Position numbers and translations under genes: made by a program. Below the pieces are notes generated by a model. That model saw only the letters and a list, made by a program, of their open reading frames with translations. It was not told the DNA's origin and made no database searches. Positions 36,241 to 47,379 of a stretch of DNA of 64,000 nt are shown in pieces. Every line of letters begins with the position of its first letter. Positions within the stretch are counted from its first letter, which is position 1. Source of the stretch: Antedon mediterranea (lineage: Eukaryota > Echinodermata > Crinoidea > Comatulida > Antedonidae); NCBI RefSeq assembly GCF_964355755.1, contig NC_092671.1, forward strand, positions 23,329,070-23,393,069, in the 5' to 3' direction.

Positions 36241-37089
36241 TTGGTTTTTATCAGTCTAATTCACATGAAAACGGTTACTTTTTTAAAATTTAAATTGAGT
36301 TAAAAATACAGTAATAGTGTGCAATCGATAGTCTAATCTATACCTTACAAATTCTCTAAGTGATTATGTTGAATTCGAACTATTATTTACTTTACTATTA
36401 TGTTATGTTATGTTAAAAAATGTTGCAAATTTAAATTTCGTTGCCTTCTTTCATATAGACATATCACTATTAAACTAATTAAAAACAATATTTAAATCGA
36501 GTTACAATAATAATGTACAATAATAGGTACCGGTGTCGATCATTATGAGTGTAATTTATGATTTATAATTTATTGTCAGTCCGAGTCCGTATCACGTATT
36601 TCTAACTCAGCTGAACGCCATAAGACGACATACGCGCCGATTAGCCTATATAGCCGAATAGGGGGAAACTGCGGACCTTTAGGGCTGCTGTCTGAGCTTA
36701 TGTACAGAATAAAGTTGCTGTCATTGGTGTTTTTGTCATCCCCAATATGTACTGCTGCCATTAAAACAAGATTCAACCTTGTATCGCTTCACATGAATAA
36801 ACCCATTTGGGCGTGGCCCTCAAATGTTGCTGTTTGCCGCCCCGTACAGGATAAAGTTGCTGTCATTGGTGATGTAATCATTAGTAGCCCACTGCGAATG
36901 ATATCCAAAAAAGTTTATCCTTGTATCGCTTCACATGAATAAATGCATTTTTACCCCCCTATGTTATGATCCCACAGGCCCTATGTACAGGCTGTGACCC
37001 GGCAGCAATGTCGAATATTGCATCTCATCCTAATACGCACCTAACTACATCATCAAACCTTTTGTATCTTTTCACATGATCTTCCGGGC

Positions 37090-37200
37090 TTACCAACTTT
37101 GCAACCAGAGCTTTTCAAGCTAATGTGTGGGTTAAAGTCAAATGGATTTCCGGACGTTAATAGTGTGTGTGACATAGATGTCCGAGGCAAGATAGCAAAG
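37090..37200 (+). pseudogene. HECT-type E3 ligase (G2E3-like), continuation of the split exon
   Basis: It reads 'LPTLQPELFKLMCGLKSNG' and 'NSVCDIDVRGKIAK'. The exon ends at 37200 in phase 0, and the intron starts GCAAGT, so this is a GC-AG intron with a strong donor (AAAG before it). The intron is about 430 bases and ends 'ttttatccag' at 37630. The segment restarts exactly after the right flank of element D. Confidence 0.78.
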
Positions 37201-37630
37201 GCAAGTGATTTTTGTTTACCATTCTAACAAGGCATCAAATAACTTATGGGAATATTTGTTATGTTAAAATATTCTATACGTTACCTGCCGGACTTTTATA
37301 TTTATAACATTTTTAAATGGGACAAGAAATGTTATTAATTTAACTTTTACTATTAAAATAGCTAAAGTTAAATTAATACAATTTTTCTTTTACATTTTTT
37401 TAACATAAATTTTGTTATTTACGGTCTGATTATTTTTTAAAACACGTAGGCCTACAGTAACCTCAATCAACTTATTTAACCCAAACCTAATAGGCCTATA
37501 ATACACGCGGCAAAACGTGTAGACCTACATTGTCTTTTATCACACGTTTAGGCCTAATAGGCTTACGATGAATTTGTATTTAATTTTTGTATATTTGTAA
37601 AGTATTTGATTACAGTATCTTTTTATCCAG

Positions 37631-37785
37631 ATTGCAAATTGCCAAACGACGGATGAGTACCGTACTATTTCACATGAATTATCGGATTGGGCGGCAGATC
37701 AAGGAGTCATGACGTTGTATAACTGGGATTTCAATCAAAAACAACAAGTCGTGTCAAGTCTGTTAAAGCATTTTTTGTTTTACAG
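37631..37785 (+). pseudogene. HECT-type E3 ligase (G2E3-like), next exon
   Basis: 155 bp, acceptor 'tatccag', donor 'tacag|gtaacg'. It reads 'IANCQTTDEYRTISHELSD', 'WAADQGVMTLYNWDFNQ', 'KQQVVSSLLKHFLFY', matching the region of G2E3-like proteins in which a small helical block ends in '.LL..F..R'. It ends two bases into a codon, in phase with the next exon. Splice sites and frame are intact. Confidence 0.82.
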
Positions 37786-38259
37786 GTAACGTGGCCTAAT
37801 AATGATAATATATTTTAAGCACATGGTTATTCAGTGTTAGACGCGGGTAAACTAGATATAGATATTACACTGGCAAATAGGCCTCCATGGGTTACGTCAT
37901 GTAAACAATTAGTTACTAGCCCTTTTTAATCCAAGAAATAGTACGGTATCATTATGCATATTTCCTTAAGGTAAATCACAAGGGTTAAGTTCAGGACAGG
38001 AGAAACATTTTGGCATTAGCATTTAAAAGCATCGTGAAGGAAAATCCATCGAAATCCATCCAAATGAAATTCTCCTTTGGTTTTTATTTGTCGGTTGACG
38101 GCTGCTCTGGGTGATTCTTCTGTAAAATTGCTGAACTTTAAATCAAGGCTTGGAATTATTGTACAGGTCGTATGAATGTGAACACATTTTATTTTTTAAT
38201 TGTGATTATAATTTACATGGTGCATTCATTTTCTCCTAATCTAAAACACATACCGGTAG

Positions 38260-38479
38260 TGAAATCCGACAGTTCACTGAAGGATTGGGAGTACTTTGGG
38301 AAAACGTAAGAGATTACCCAAACCAATTTGTTCCACTTTTACTCTGGAGGGGAAAGGACTGACACGGCAAGTACTAAAGACACTAATGACAGTTGAATAT
38401 TCAGAGGCAGGCTCCAATATACGAAGTCAAGAGGAAGACACAGTGTATTGTCTGGAGGTTTTCTTACAAGAGTCGGAAG
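38260..38479 (+). pseudogene. HECT-type E3 ligase (G2E3-like), third exon, one-base frameshift
   Basis: Acceptor 'taccggtag' at 38259 and donor 'gaag|gtattg' at 38479. It reads 'SEIRQFTEGLGVLWENVRD', 'YPNQFVP', then in the next frame 'LEGKGLTRQVLKTLMTVEY', 'SEAGSNIRSQEEDTVY', which fits the '.L..G..VLW..V...P..F.P' and 'VEYS..GSN.R..EE..' pattern of the family. One T seems to be missing in the T-run at about 38336-38340. That is a common sequencing error but may be real decay. Confidence 0.8.
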
Positions 38480-38912
38480 GTATTGTATACAGTATTTATA
38501 TCTTTATTTTAATGTAAACTAAAGTAAACTCTAGAGATGGGGCGTTACATGCAGGGGGAGGGGAGGGTGTTGAGATACCCCCCCCCCCTGACAGATTTTA
38601 TACACGGCTGACAAATCCTTCGGGCTGAGAATGAATATCCAAAGTAAAATTAAATACCCCCAAACAGGGCTCGAAACGAAACGATACAATACCGTATTTC
38701 CTTACAGTTATATAATATAGCCCTTCGAGAGAGAAACAAGGTTGTGTGTATTCACGAACAAACTTTACCTTGAAGAACTATACCGCTATACCCTATTTGT
38801 TATTCCTTGTACCAAAACGAAAGTATGCCAATAAGAGCGATGAAAGGTAGACGAAAAAAGTATACATATTTTATTTCATAATGTTTAACATTTTTATTTT
38901 TATGCATTTTAG

Positions 38913-39163
38913 ATAAAAAGACCAAGACATCCCTTGGAGACTTCCTAACATTTGTTACTGGTGCTGACTCAATTCCCCCTCTTGGTTTTAGCAACCAGAT
39001 ACATATAATTTTTTTTAGTAAGGAGCGAAAGATGAGAGGTTACCCGACAGCCAGTACATGTGGGTTGGATTTACACCTCCCCCGTGGATATGACGATCCA
39101 CTGGAATTCACAACTCTAATGGAGGAAGCCATCATAAATGGCAAGGGTTTTGGAAAACTTTAA
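38913..39163 (+). CDS. HECT-type E3 ligase (G2E3-like), last exon with catalytic cysteine
   Basis: The acceptor is 'tgcattttag'. It reads 'TSLGDFLTFVTGADSIPPLG', then 'RGYPTASTCGLDLHLPRGYD' and 'EEAIINGKGFGKL', and stops at TAA 39161-39163. This is the HECT C-lobe end: the STC cysteine would carry the ubiquitin thioester, and 'LP.GYD' and 'GFG' are the usual following marks. Splice phase agrees with the previous exon. The stop lies in the TTAA where a MITE begins, so it may be the original stop or one created by the insertion. Confidence 0.85.
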
Positions 39164-39509
39164 AGATGTATTGTCCCCCAAAATCATGAAGAATAAAGAT
39201 TTTTTTAAATCGAACTTTGAATAGGCCATTTTGCAGTTTTAATGAAGTTGTTTCCATAAGAAAAAAAAACGAGAAAAAAAAATTATTTCACATATAGAAA
39301 GACAAAACAGTTAAACAGTTAAATTACCCCAAAACTCATTGTCTTCCAGCCAATTCGACCATTCATTTGATTTAAATTACAGTTTTCTTAGGTAAATAAT
39401 TTGTTTTCAGACCCATTTTTTGTGAAAGTGAATAACTATTATGTGACATTAAAATAACATATTCAACAAAACAATTAAAAAAATATTTTTTCAGGGGAAC
39501 AGTATATCT
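39164..39509. mobile_element. TTAA-type MITE at the HECT gene stop codon
   Basis: AGATGTATTGTCCCC at the left and the reverse complement of AGATATACTGTTCCCC at the right, both next to TTAA (39160-39163 and 39510-39513). It is a relative of 5982-6298 and shares tips with 63179-63650. It is AT-rich and non-coding. Confidence 0.8.
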
Positions 39510-39513
39510 TTAA

Positions 39514-39836
39514 ATTATGATCAAGTTTTAGTAGCCAACAGTTTTGTAATTGTTTCAGAAATAAAATACTGTTATTAAAGTTTCAATAAACAAAATCTTG
39601 TTGTTAAATTACATCTGTTGTACTCTATTGTACAGCTACATAACACAATTCTGTCTGATCATCACCAACTGAACATAATAATATAAATATAATTGTTTAT
39701 ATTGTATTCATTACATGTGTTCGTTGCAATTGTTCTAACTTTGTATTGGAAATAATATCACAGCGACAATTAATTAATAAAAAAAACCGATTTATAACAT
39801 GATAATGTGATATCACGTGCTTGCTGTGGCATTTGA
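39514..39836. other. Spacer between the HECT gene and the integrase gene
   Basis: No gene seen. It separates two convergent genes. Confidence 0.4.
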
Positions 39837-40163
39837 TCAGATGACGTCAAGAAACATATTTCTAAGACTGCTGTATAACTGCAAACCTTCATCACATGTT
39901 TTCGGCATCGATAGCTGCCTTTCTTCGAAGAATATGGAACATAAGTCGAACACGTCCTTATCGCATGGAATCTGGCTTTTGAAGATGGATTCACTTTCAC
40001 AAACTTCAACTTTAGCCACATCAACGGGAATAATACACTCTTGTCCCTCGAATAAGTATGGTACATTGTACATCAATGTCGGGCGTCCAAACGAACCATG
40101 GCTATTTCTAGATTTTGAGATGCGATGGGCATTCCACTCATTTGCAACCGTGTCCAGTTCATC
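39837..40163 (-). pseudogene. Integrase-core protein, last exon
   Basis: Minus strand. The acceptor is 'tttaaag' just before 40163. It reads 'DELDTVANEWNAHRISKSR', 'SFGRPTLMYNVPYLFEGQE', 'VDVAKVEVCESE' and stops at TGA 39839-39837. The pattern 'EWN.HRI..SRN...GRP..MY..P' is the C-terminal end of the intron-containing integrase-core proteins found in many fish and invertebrates. The phase matches the upstream exon. Confidence 0.75.
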
Positions 40164-40378
40164 CTTTAAAAAAAGGCAAATATAATACAGTACAGTAAAA
40201 ACAAATAGTTTAATGACAGTTTAGACCGTGAAAAAAAAAACAATATCGTAAATAAAAGAGGAGTGGTTTAATTCTAGGCTTGCTTTTCAAATTGTTGCGA
40301 AAGCCCAAATTATTATTATAATTGTCGTACTTGGGGACTATAATGCATAGCACACAATGTAATTGCTGTACTGCTTAC

Positions 40379-41118
40379 CTGGATAATTTTCATAAAACAA
40401 AATTGTAATAAAGACTTGTCTATAAGACCTCCATCATATCTACCGTCATTCTTTAGTTGTTTAAAGGCGTCCATCCAAAACTGAGTAAAGTGTTTTCTGA
40501 GAATGCCCCACCAACTCTCAATTCGTTGATTATGTTAACTTGTTCCTTGTATAAAACTGCTGTTCTCATTACAAAGAAATTGTTGCATTGGACCAACAAT
40601 AGAATTTTCAGTTCCGAAATCTGTTCTAATAGACTTTGGACAACCCATTTTTTGGCGAACAGAATTTACGTAATAGCCGGCTATAACTTTTGGATTGCTG
40701 CTAGTAAGCTTCTAGCCATATAATGTGTCTAGAGAATCCGTCTATACAGCCATAATTTATACAAATGCCGTATGGCTTAAGTTTGTCGTACGAGTCGATA
40801 TGCCAGATATAGTTTGGGCCAGGTACATGATAAATTCTTCTGTGTAGTCGTAGTCTCCTTCTTGCTTCGACACCCTCTGGGTCAAGAAGGTTTAAAATTA
40901 TTCTGACCGTCTCTTTATCTATGTTTAATCCATTTTGTGTGCAACGAATGTGCATCCACCTGTACCCATGTAGCATCTGACGTCTGTAATTGGCTTTCAA
41001 TGAACGCAGCGACTTCCAGTTCGTCAGAATGCCGTTTTCTTCGACTAAGGCACATTTTTTTCAGCCTTCGCTTTAATGTCCGTTTACTTATCAAAATATC
41101 ATGATCTTCTGCTAACAT
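40379..41118 (-). pseudogene. Integrase-core protein (rve-like), upstream exon, frameshifted
   Basis: Minus strand, ending at a good donor (CAG|GTAAGC, 40379/40378). It holds 'ISKRTLKRRLKKMCLSRRK', 'GYRWMHIRCTQNGLNIDKET', 'LLDPEGVEARRRLRLHRRIY', 'GPNYIWHIDSYDKLKPYGI', 'NYGCIDGFSRHIIWLEAY', then 'GCPKSIRTDFGTENSIV' and 'NQRIESWWG'. The D, D and E of an integrase-like DDE core are visible (HID, TDFG, RIESWW). At least two frame changes (near 40990 and 40715) and one stop (about 40540) break it. The family looks like domesticated or self-moving integrase genes; its role is not known. The intron argues for a gene rather than a simple retroelement copy. Confidence 0.78.
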
Positions 41119-41244
41119 TTAAATAATCTCTTGATAATTTAAGCTACGATAGAAATACTGTATTAATCCAATGGTTTTCAGGACGCATGATGACCAGATT
41201 GCATTAGCCGGGATGGTTGGGATGTCTTTAGAAAGGGCAGAGGT

Positions 41245-41716
41245 CGAATTATTAATTCGAAATAACGAATTACTAATTTGAAATTTCTAATTATTAATTC
41301 GAAATTTCGAATTATTAATTCGAAATAACGAATTAAAAATTTGAATTAACGAATTACTAATTTGAAATTTCGAATTACTAATTTGAAATTTCGAATTATT
41401 AATTCAAAATTTCGAATTGTTAATTCGAAATAACGAATTACTAATTCGAAATTTCGAATTATTAATTCGAAATTTCGAATTATTAATTCGAAATAACGAA
41501 TTACTATTCGAAATAACGAATTACTAATTCGAAATTTCGAATTAATAATTCGAAATTTCGAATTAATAATTTGAAATAACGAAATAAATAATTCGAAATT
41601 TCGAATTAATAATTCGAAATTTCGAATTATTAATTCGAAATTTCAAATTACTTAAATAAATTCGAAATAACGAATTAATAATTCGAAAAAACGAATTAAG
41701 AATTCGTTATTTCGAA
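41245..41716. repeat. AT-rich array of TTCGAAATTTCGAATTATTAA-type palindromes
   Basis: Imperfect repeats of aattcgaaat, ttcgaatta and aataacgaatta. Nearly every unit is its own reverse complement, so the array could fold into many small hairpins. Non-coding. Confidence 0.92.
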
Positions 41717-42054
41717 TTTGTGAAAGCAATATTATTTTGTTGTTGGCCCTAATAGGCTTTCGTATTTTTCCGTAGTTTTATGACTAATTAGACGTTTATG
41801 TGTATAAAAATAGGTTTTTATTGATAATAAGACAATAAATAAGCCAAATGTACTTTAATTAATCATTACGCGGACCAGGCTACTTTAGCGTTACGTTTGG
41901 CATCCACTGAATCAGTGGATGACCTATCCCCTCAACATGTCAATTAAATTGAAATTGAAATTATATTTATTTGCAATTATCATGTATTTTGTTCTATTTT
42001 ACATTGTATAAAATTGTTATAAAACGATGACAACATTAAAATACAATAACAGGA

Positions 42055-45000
42055 AAAACAGTGGCAGGATACAAAAACAGTTTCTGGGTACAAGACCTTT
42101 GTTAAAAAAAAAAATTGTTTTGTACAAAAACATTGACTGGGTACAAAAACGGTGGCAGGGTATAAAAACAGTGGCAGGGTACAAAATCGATGGCAGCTGG
42201 GTACAAAAACAGTAGCAGGGTACAAAAACAGTGGCAGGGTACAAAAACGGTGACAGGGTACAAAATAGATGGCAGGGTACAAAAACGATGGCAGCTGGGT
42301 ACAAAAACAGTGGCAGGGTACAAAAACGGTTGCAGGGTACAAAAACGGTGGCAGTGTAAAAAAACACAGCGTCACTGATTTTATACAATAGTTCGCGGGA
42401 AATCTGATTGCTGACCTTATACAGGAATAAATACTTAGTGGTTGTGATATTCCATTTATGAAATTTAATGGGAAAGTTATATCTTTCACAAAATGACTTA
42501 AAATATCTTTGTATGTCAGGCAGTGTTTTAAAGGCTGGACGCCCCTGGTGGAAGGGTACAAAATCGATGGCAGCTGGGTACAAAAACAGTAGCAGGGTAC
42601 AAAAACGGTGGCAGGGTACAAAAACGGTGACAGGGTACAAAATAGATGGCATCTGGGTACAAAAACAGTGGCAGGGTACAAAAACAGTGGCAGGGTACAA
42701 AAACAGTGGCATGGTACAAAAACAGTGGCAGGGTACAAAAACGGTGGCAGGGTACAAAAACGGTGGCAGGGTACAAAAATGATGGCAGATGGGTACAAAA
42801 ACAGTGGCAGGGTACAAAAATAGTGGCAGGGTACAAAAACGGTGGCAGGGTACAAAAACGATGGCAGCTGGGTACAAAAACAGTGGCAGGGTACAAAAAC
42901 GGTGGCAGGGTACAACATCGATGGCAGTTGGGTACAAAAAATGAGCAGGGTACAAAAACAGTGGAGGGTACAAAAACGGTGGCAGGGTACAAAAACGGTG
43001 GCAGTGTACAAAAATGATAGCAGCTGGGTACAAAAACAGTGGCAGGGTACAAAAACGATGGCAGGATACAAAAATGGTGGCAGGGTACAAAAACAGTGGC
43101 AGGGTACAAAAACGGTGGCAGGGTACAAAAACGATGGCAGCTGGGTACAAAAACGATGGCAGCTGGGTACAAAAACAGTGGCAGCTGGGTACAAAAACAG
43201 TGGCAGCTGGGTACAAAAACAGTGTCAGGGTACAAAAACGGTGGCAGGGTACAAAAACGGTGGCAGTGTACAAAAACAGCGTCACTGATTTTATACAACA
43301 GTTCGCAGGAAATCTGATTGCTGACCTTATACAGGAATAAATACTTAGTGGTTGTGATATTCCATTTATGAAATTTAATGGGAAATTATATCTTTCACAA
43401 AATGACTTAAAATATCTTTGTATGTCAGGCAGTGTTTTAAAGGCTGGACGCCCCTGGTGGAAGGGTACAAAATCGATGGCAGCTGGGTACAAAAACAGTA
43501 GCAGGGTACAAAAACGGTGACAGGGTACAAAAACGGTGACAGGGTACAAAATAGATGGCAGCTGGGTACAAAAACAGTAGCAGGGTACAAAAACGGTGGC
43601 CGGGTACAAAAACGGTGGCAGGGTACAAAAACGATGGCAGATGGGTACAAAAACAGTGGCAGGGTACAAAAATAGTGGCAGGGTACAAAAACGGTGGCAG
43701 GGTACAAAAACGGGGGAAGAGTACAAAAACGATGGCAGCTGGGTACAAAAACAGTGGCAGGGTACAAAAACGGTGGCAGGGTACAACATCAATGGCAGTT
43801 GGGTACAAAAAAATGAGCAAGGTACAAAAACAGTGGAAGGGTACAAAATCGATGGCAGCTGGGTACAAAAACAGTAGCAGGGTACAAAAACGGTGGCAGG
43901 GTACAAAAACGGTGACAGGGTACAAAATAGATGGCAGCTGGATACAAAAACAGTGGCAGGGTACAAAAACGGTGGCAGGGTACAAAAACGATGGCAGATG
44001 GGTACAAAAACAGTGGCAGGGTACAAAAACAGTGGCAGGGTACAAAAACGATGGCAGGATACAAAAATGGTGGCAGGGTACAAAAACAGTGGCAGGGTAC
44101 AAAAACGGTGGCAGGGTACAAAAACGATGGCAGATGGGTACAAAAACAGTGGCAGGGTACAAAAACAGTGGCAGGGTACACAAATAGTGGCAGGGTACAA
44201 AAACGGTGGCAGGGTACAAAAACGATGGCAGGGTACAAAAACGATGGCAGATGGGTACAAAAACAGTGGCAGGGTACAAAAACAGTGGCAGGGTACAAAA
44301 ACGGTGGCAGGGTACAAAAACGATGGCAGATGGGTACAAAAACAGTGGCAGGGTACAAAAACAGTGGCAGGGTACAAAAACGGTGGCAGAGTACAACATC
44401 GATGGCAGTTGGGTACAAAAAAATGAGCAGGGTACAAAAACAGTGGAGGGTACAAACACGGTGGAAGGGTACAAAAACGGTGGCAGTGTACAAAAACGAT
44501 AGCAGCTGGGTACAAAAACAGTGGCAGGGTATAAAAACGGTGGCATGATACAAAAATGGTGGCAGGGTACAAAAACAGTGGCAGGGTACAAAAACGGTGG
44601 CAGGGTACAAAAACGATGGCAGCTGGGTACAAAAACGATGGCAGCTGGGTACAAACACAGTGGCAGCTGGGTACAAAAACAGTGGCAGGGTACAAAAACG
44701 GTTGCAGGGTACAAAAACGGTGGCAGTGTACAAAAACAGCGTCACTGATTTTATACAATAGTTCGCGGGAAATCTGATTGCTGACCTTATACAGCAATAA
44801 ATACTTAGTGGTTGTGATATTCCATTTATGAATAATGGGAAATTATATCTTTCACAAAATGACTTAAAATATCTTTATATGTCAGGCAGTGTTTTAAAGG
44901 CTGGACGCCCCTGGTGGAAGGGTACAAAATCGAAGGCAGCTGGGTACAAAAACAGTAGCAGGGTACAAAAACAGTGGCAGGGTACAAAAACAGAGACAGG

Positions 45001-45320
45001 GTACAAAAACAGTGGCAGGGTACAAACACGTGGCAGCTGGGTACAAAAACTGGGGCATGGTACAAAAACAGTAGCAGGGTACAAAAACGGTGGCAGGGTA
45101 CAAAAACAGTGGCAGGGAACAAAAACGGTGTCAGGGTACAAAAACAATAAAGACGGTACGACCAAGCAGTGGTCTAGGATACAAAAACTTGTGTTGTATA
45201 CAAAGTAGTCTGGGAAAAAAAGAAGATTGCAGGGATACAAAAACGGTGGCAAGGATACAAAACAGTGGCAGGGTACACACAATTGTGTTGTACTAAAACA
45301 GTGGCAGGGTAAAAAACATA
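42055..45320 (+). repeat. 19-bp minisatellite GGGTACAAAAACAGTGGCA with three spacers
   Basis: About 150 units of gggtacaaaaac(a/g)gtggca, with variants ending 'gatggcagct'. Three near-identical spacers of about 185 bp ('agcgtcactgattttatac' to 'aggctggacgcccctggtgg') interrupt it at 42367-42555, 43278-43462 and 44738-44920, so blocks of array plus spacer were duplicated together. As 19 is not a multiple of three, open frames occur in all frames of both strands, up to about 926 codons; they are artefacts. Confidence 0.96.
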
Positions 45321-45955
45321 CACACTTAGGCCTATTTGTAGCATTTACGAAAAAAAGTATCAGAGTAACATCAGGAGAGCTAAACAAATGAAGGAAAGGG
45401 TCAGAACATTTGACTCTGGCAGATAACAGATAACATACTTTTCAAGAGTGATAAGAAAAAAGGAAACATATTATATTCAATTTGTATATCTTTCATTTTT
45501 AATTTAAGATAATTATTTACATGATGATAAAACTGTTTAATGTGTATTAATTTAAATTGGTTATTGTTATGTTTATTTTAGGGTTTTTTCATAAGTCATT
45601 CATTTTTTTCCATTAAAACTTAAAAATTGGCTATTTGTAGTTTATTGTATTAATCTTTATGGTTTATTTTACATCATTTATATCTCAATGTATATTGCAT
45701 TATTGTTCTTATCTTTGATAAAATATTAATATTATGTACTGTAGTAGGCCTATACACATTTAAAAAATGCTCAACAAAGTCTCAAACCACATAAAATCTA
45801 AAAGTTGAAACTGAATATTTAATGGCCCTTGAGAATTCTAGGTAGCCTGCGCAAAGGTCATCAAGGCCAAACTTAAGAGGATGACGCTCTTCCATGCGAA
45901 TCATCTCAGGTTAGACCAACCTCCAGTGGGCAGGACTTTGTAGTTAGAACTTGTG
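45321..45955. other. Spacer between the minisatellite and element F
   Basis: No gene or matched repeat seen. One TAGGCCTA-type word is at about 45745. Confidence 0.4.
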
Positions 45956-46614
45956 TAGTCCAGTCCCTAAGGGGAGAAAAAGGGGTGGGATGTTACCAGA
46001 CTGGATACAAATTTTTCAGTATAGCAGTTTGGTAGAGTATAGTGTGGAGATGCCAAAACAAAGTTACTGGAAATCTGATTGGACCTCTGTGACCTCTGAC
46101 CTCAATTTTTATATTTTTCTATTATATAACTAAAAATCGCCATATCTTGACAACGCAGGGACATTTGACATTTATTTTTTTTTCAAAATGCTTGGAAGAT
46201 ATATATTTATATTCGCTATAATGAAAATAATTGTACAAAAATGGCCGCAAAGGCTTTATTTTTCAGTTTGACCTTTGACCTTGATTGCCTAATATCTCAA
46301 TAACACGCAATTTCAGAGATTTGAGAATGGGCTCAAAATGTTAAGAAAATAAATCTAATATTTAGTCTAATAGAAACTTTTTTCAAAAAATTACCATAAA
46401 TCAAGCTTTTTTTACCCTTGACCTCTAATGTTTGAATATGTCAATATCTCGGTAACTATTTGTCCTAAAAAGTTCAGTTTGGTGTCAAATTGTTTAGAAT
46501 ATACACATTTATATTTGCTCTAACAAAATATTTTGTCAGAATTCAATTGGAAATGTCATTTTGAGCTAAGACCCATCGTTTTGCATATATTTAGCAATTA
46601 ATAATCTAAAAAAA

Positions 46615-46885
46615 GAGATCGAGAGAGGGGAGGGGGTTGGGGTGGATGGAGAGACACATATTTTTGTTACATGTTACACAAATGTTAAACTCTGTCTACA
46701 CTATAACATTTTTATGCAACAAAAAAATGTGATGTGCCCATATATGGACACGATGAATGACATATCACTACCATATTTGGGCACATCACACCTTTTTTGT
46801 TAAACTAGTTTATAGTGTAGACAAACATGTAAAAAATATGTGTCTCTCCATCACCCCAACCACCTCCCCCTCTCTCGCTTTTCCA
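46615..46885. mobile_element. Hairpin MITE in the loop of element F
   Basis: 'tctgtctacactataacat', 'tgatgtgcccatatatgg' on the left and 'ccatatttgggcacatcaca', 'tatagtgtagacaaacatg' on the right form a nearly complete hairpin, extended by 'ggagagacacatattttt' against 'atatgtgtctctcc'. Confidence 0.82.
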
Positions 46886-47379
46886 ATGCTACTGCATGCA
46901 TCTATACACATCAAGATGACAGGAATTGTACTGGAAAGTTTTTAGCTACATTTGAAAATAAGTCCCAGAGGATGGGTGTATTGTAATGTTATCAGAATTA
47001 TGGCAATTGTTTGTAATGGGAAAGTTTTAAAACTACATTTTAAATATTTGCTAATAATATCACATGCTATTAAAGATATACTTATTTTCCCCCTGACAAA
47101 AGTAATTTTGACAAATATTTTTGTTGAATATGCAATTTTAATGTCACACATAATAGTTTCACCAAAATTGGATTGAAAAAAAATGATATAGTGCATACCC
47201 AAAAAAACTGTAATTCAAAGCAAAAAATAGGCTGGAAGTCATTTTGTCTTTAAAGTGATATTTACTCTATTTTTTAGATTAGCTCTTTGATTAAACACCT
47301 CTTCCAATGCAGTGAAGATCTTAAGTGTCGCCTTGTCTTACTAATCTTCCTTTAACTTCTCTTTGAACGATCGTAATCA

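Larger units (their letters stand above)
29274..37083. mobile_element. 7.8 kb inverted-repeat element D, inserted in a HECT exon
   Basis: CCGGGC flanks the element at 29268-29273 and 37084-37089. The arms are long: about 29274-31300 and about 35690-37083. The outer arm has repeated 'tttattcatgtgaagcgat' and 'caatgacagcaactttatcc' words about 140 bases apart; the inner arm is an array of about 150-bp units. The middle carries a minus-strand gene fragment (31452-32056), a poly-G run and a PIF/Harbinger-like element (33880-35289). The plan, with arms made of subrepeats, is like elements A, B, C and F, but the sequence is unrelated. Confidence 0.85.

Noticed and set aside
42017-44797. A 926-codon minus-strand open frame with repeated PATVFVP and CHRFCTLPP words
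   Set aside because: It is a translation of the 19-bp minisatellite. All three frames are open because the unit has no stop and 19 is not a multiple of three. It has no start context and no non-repeat domain.
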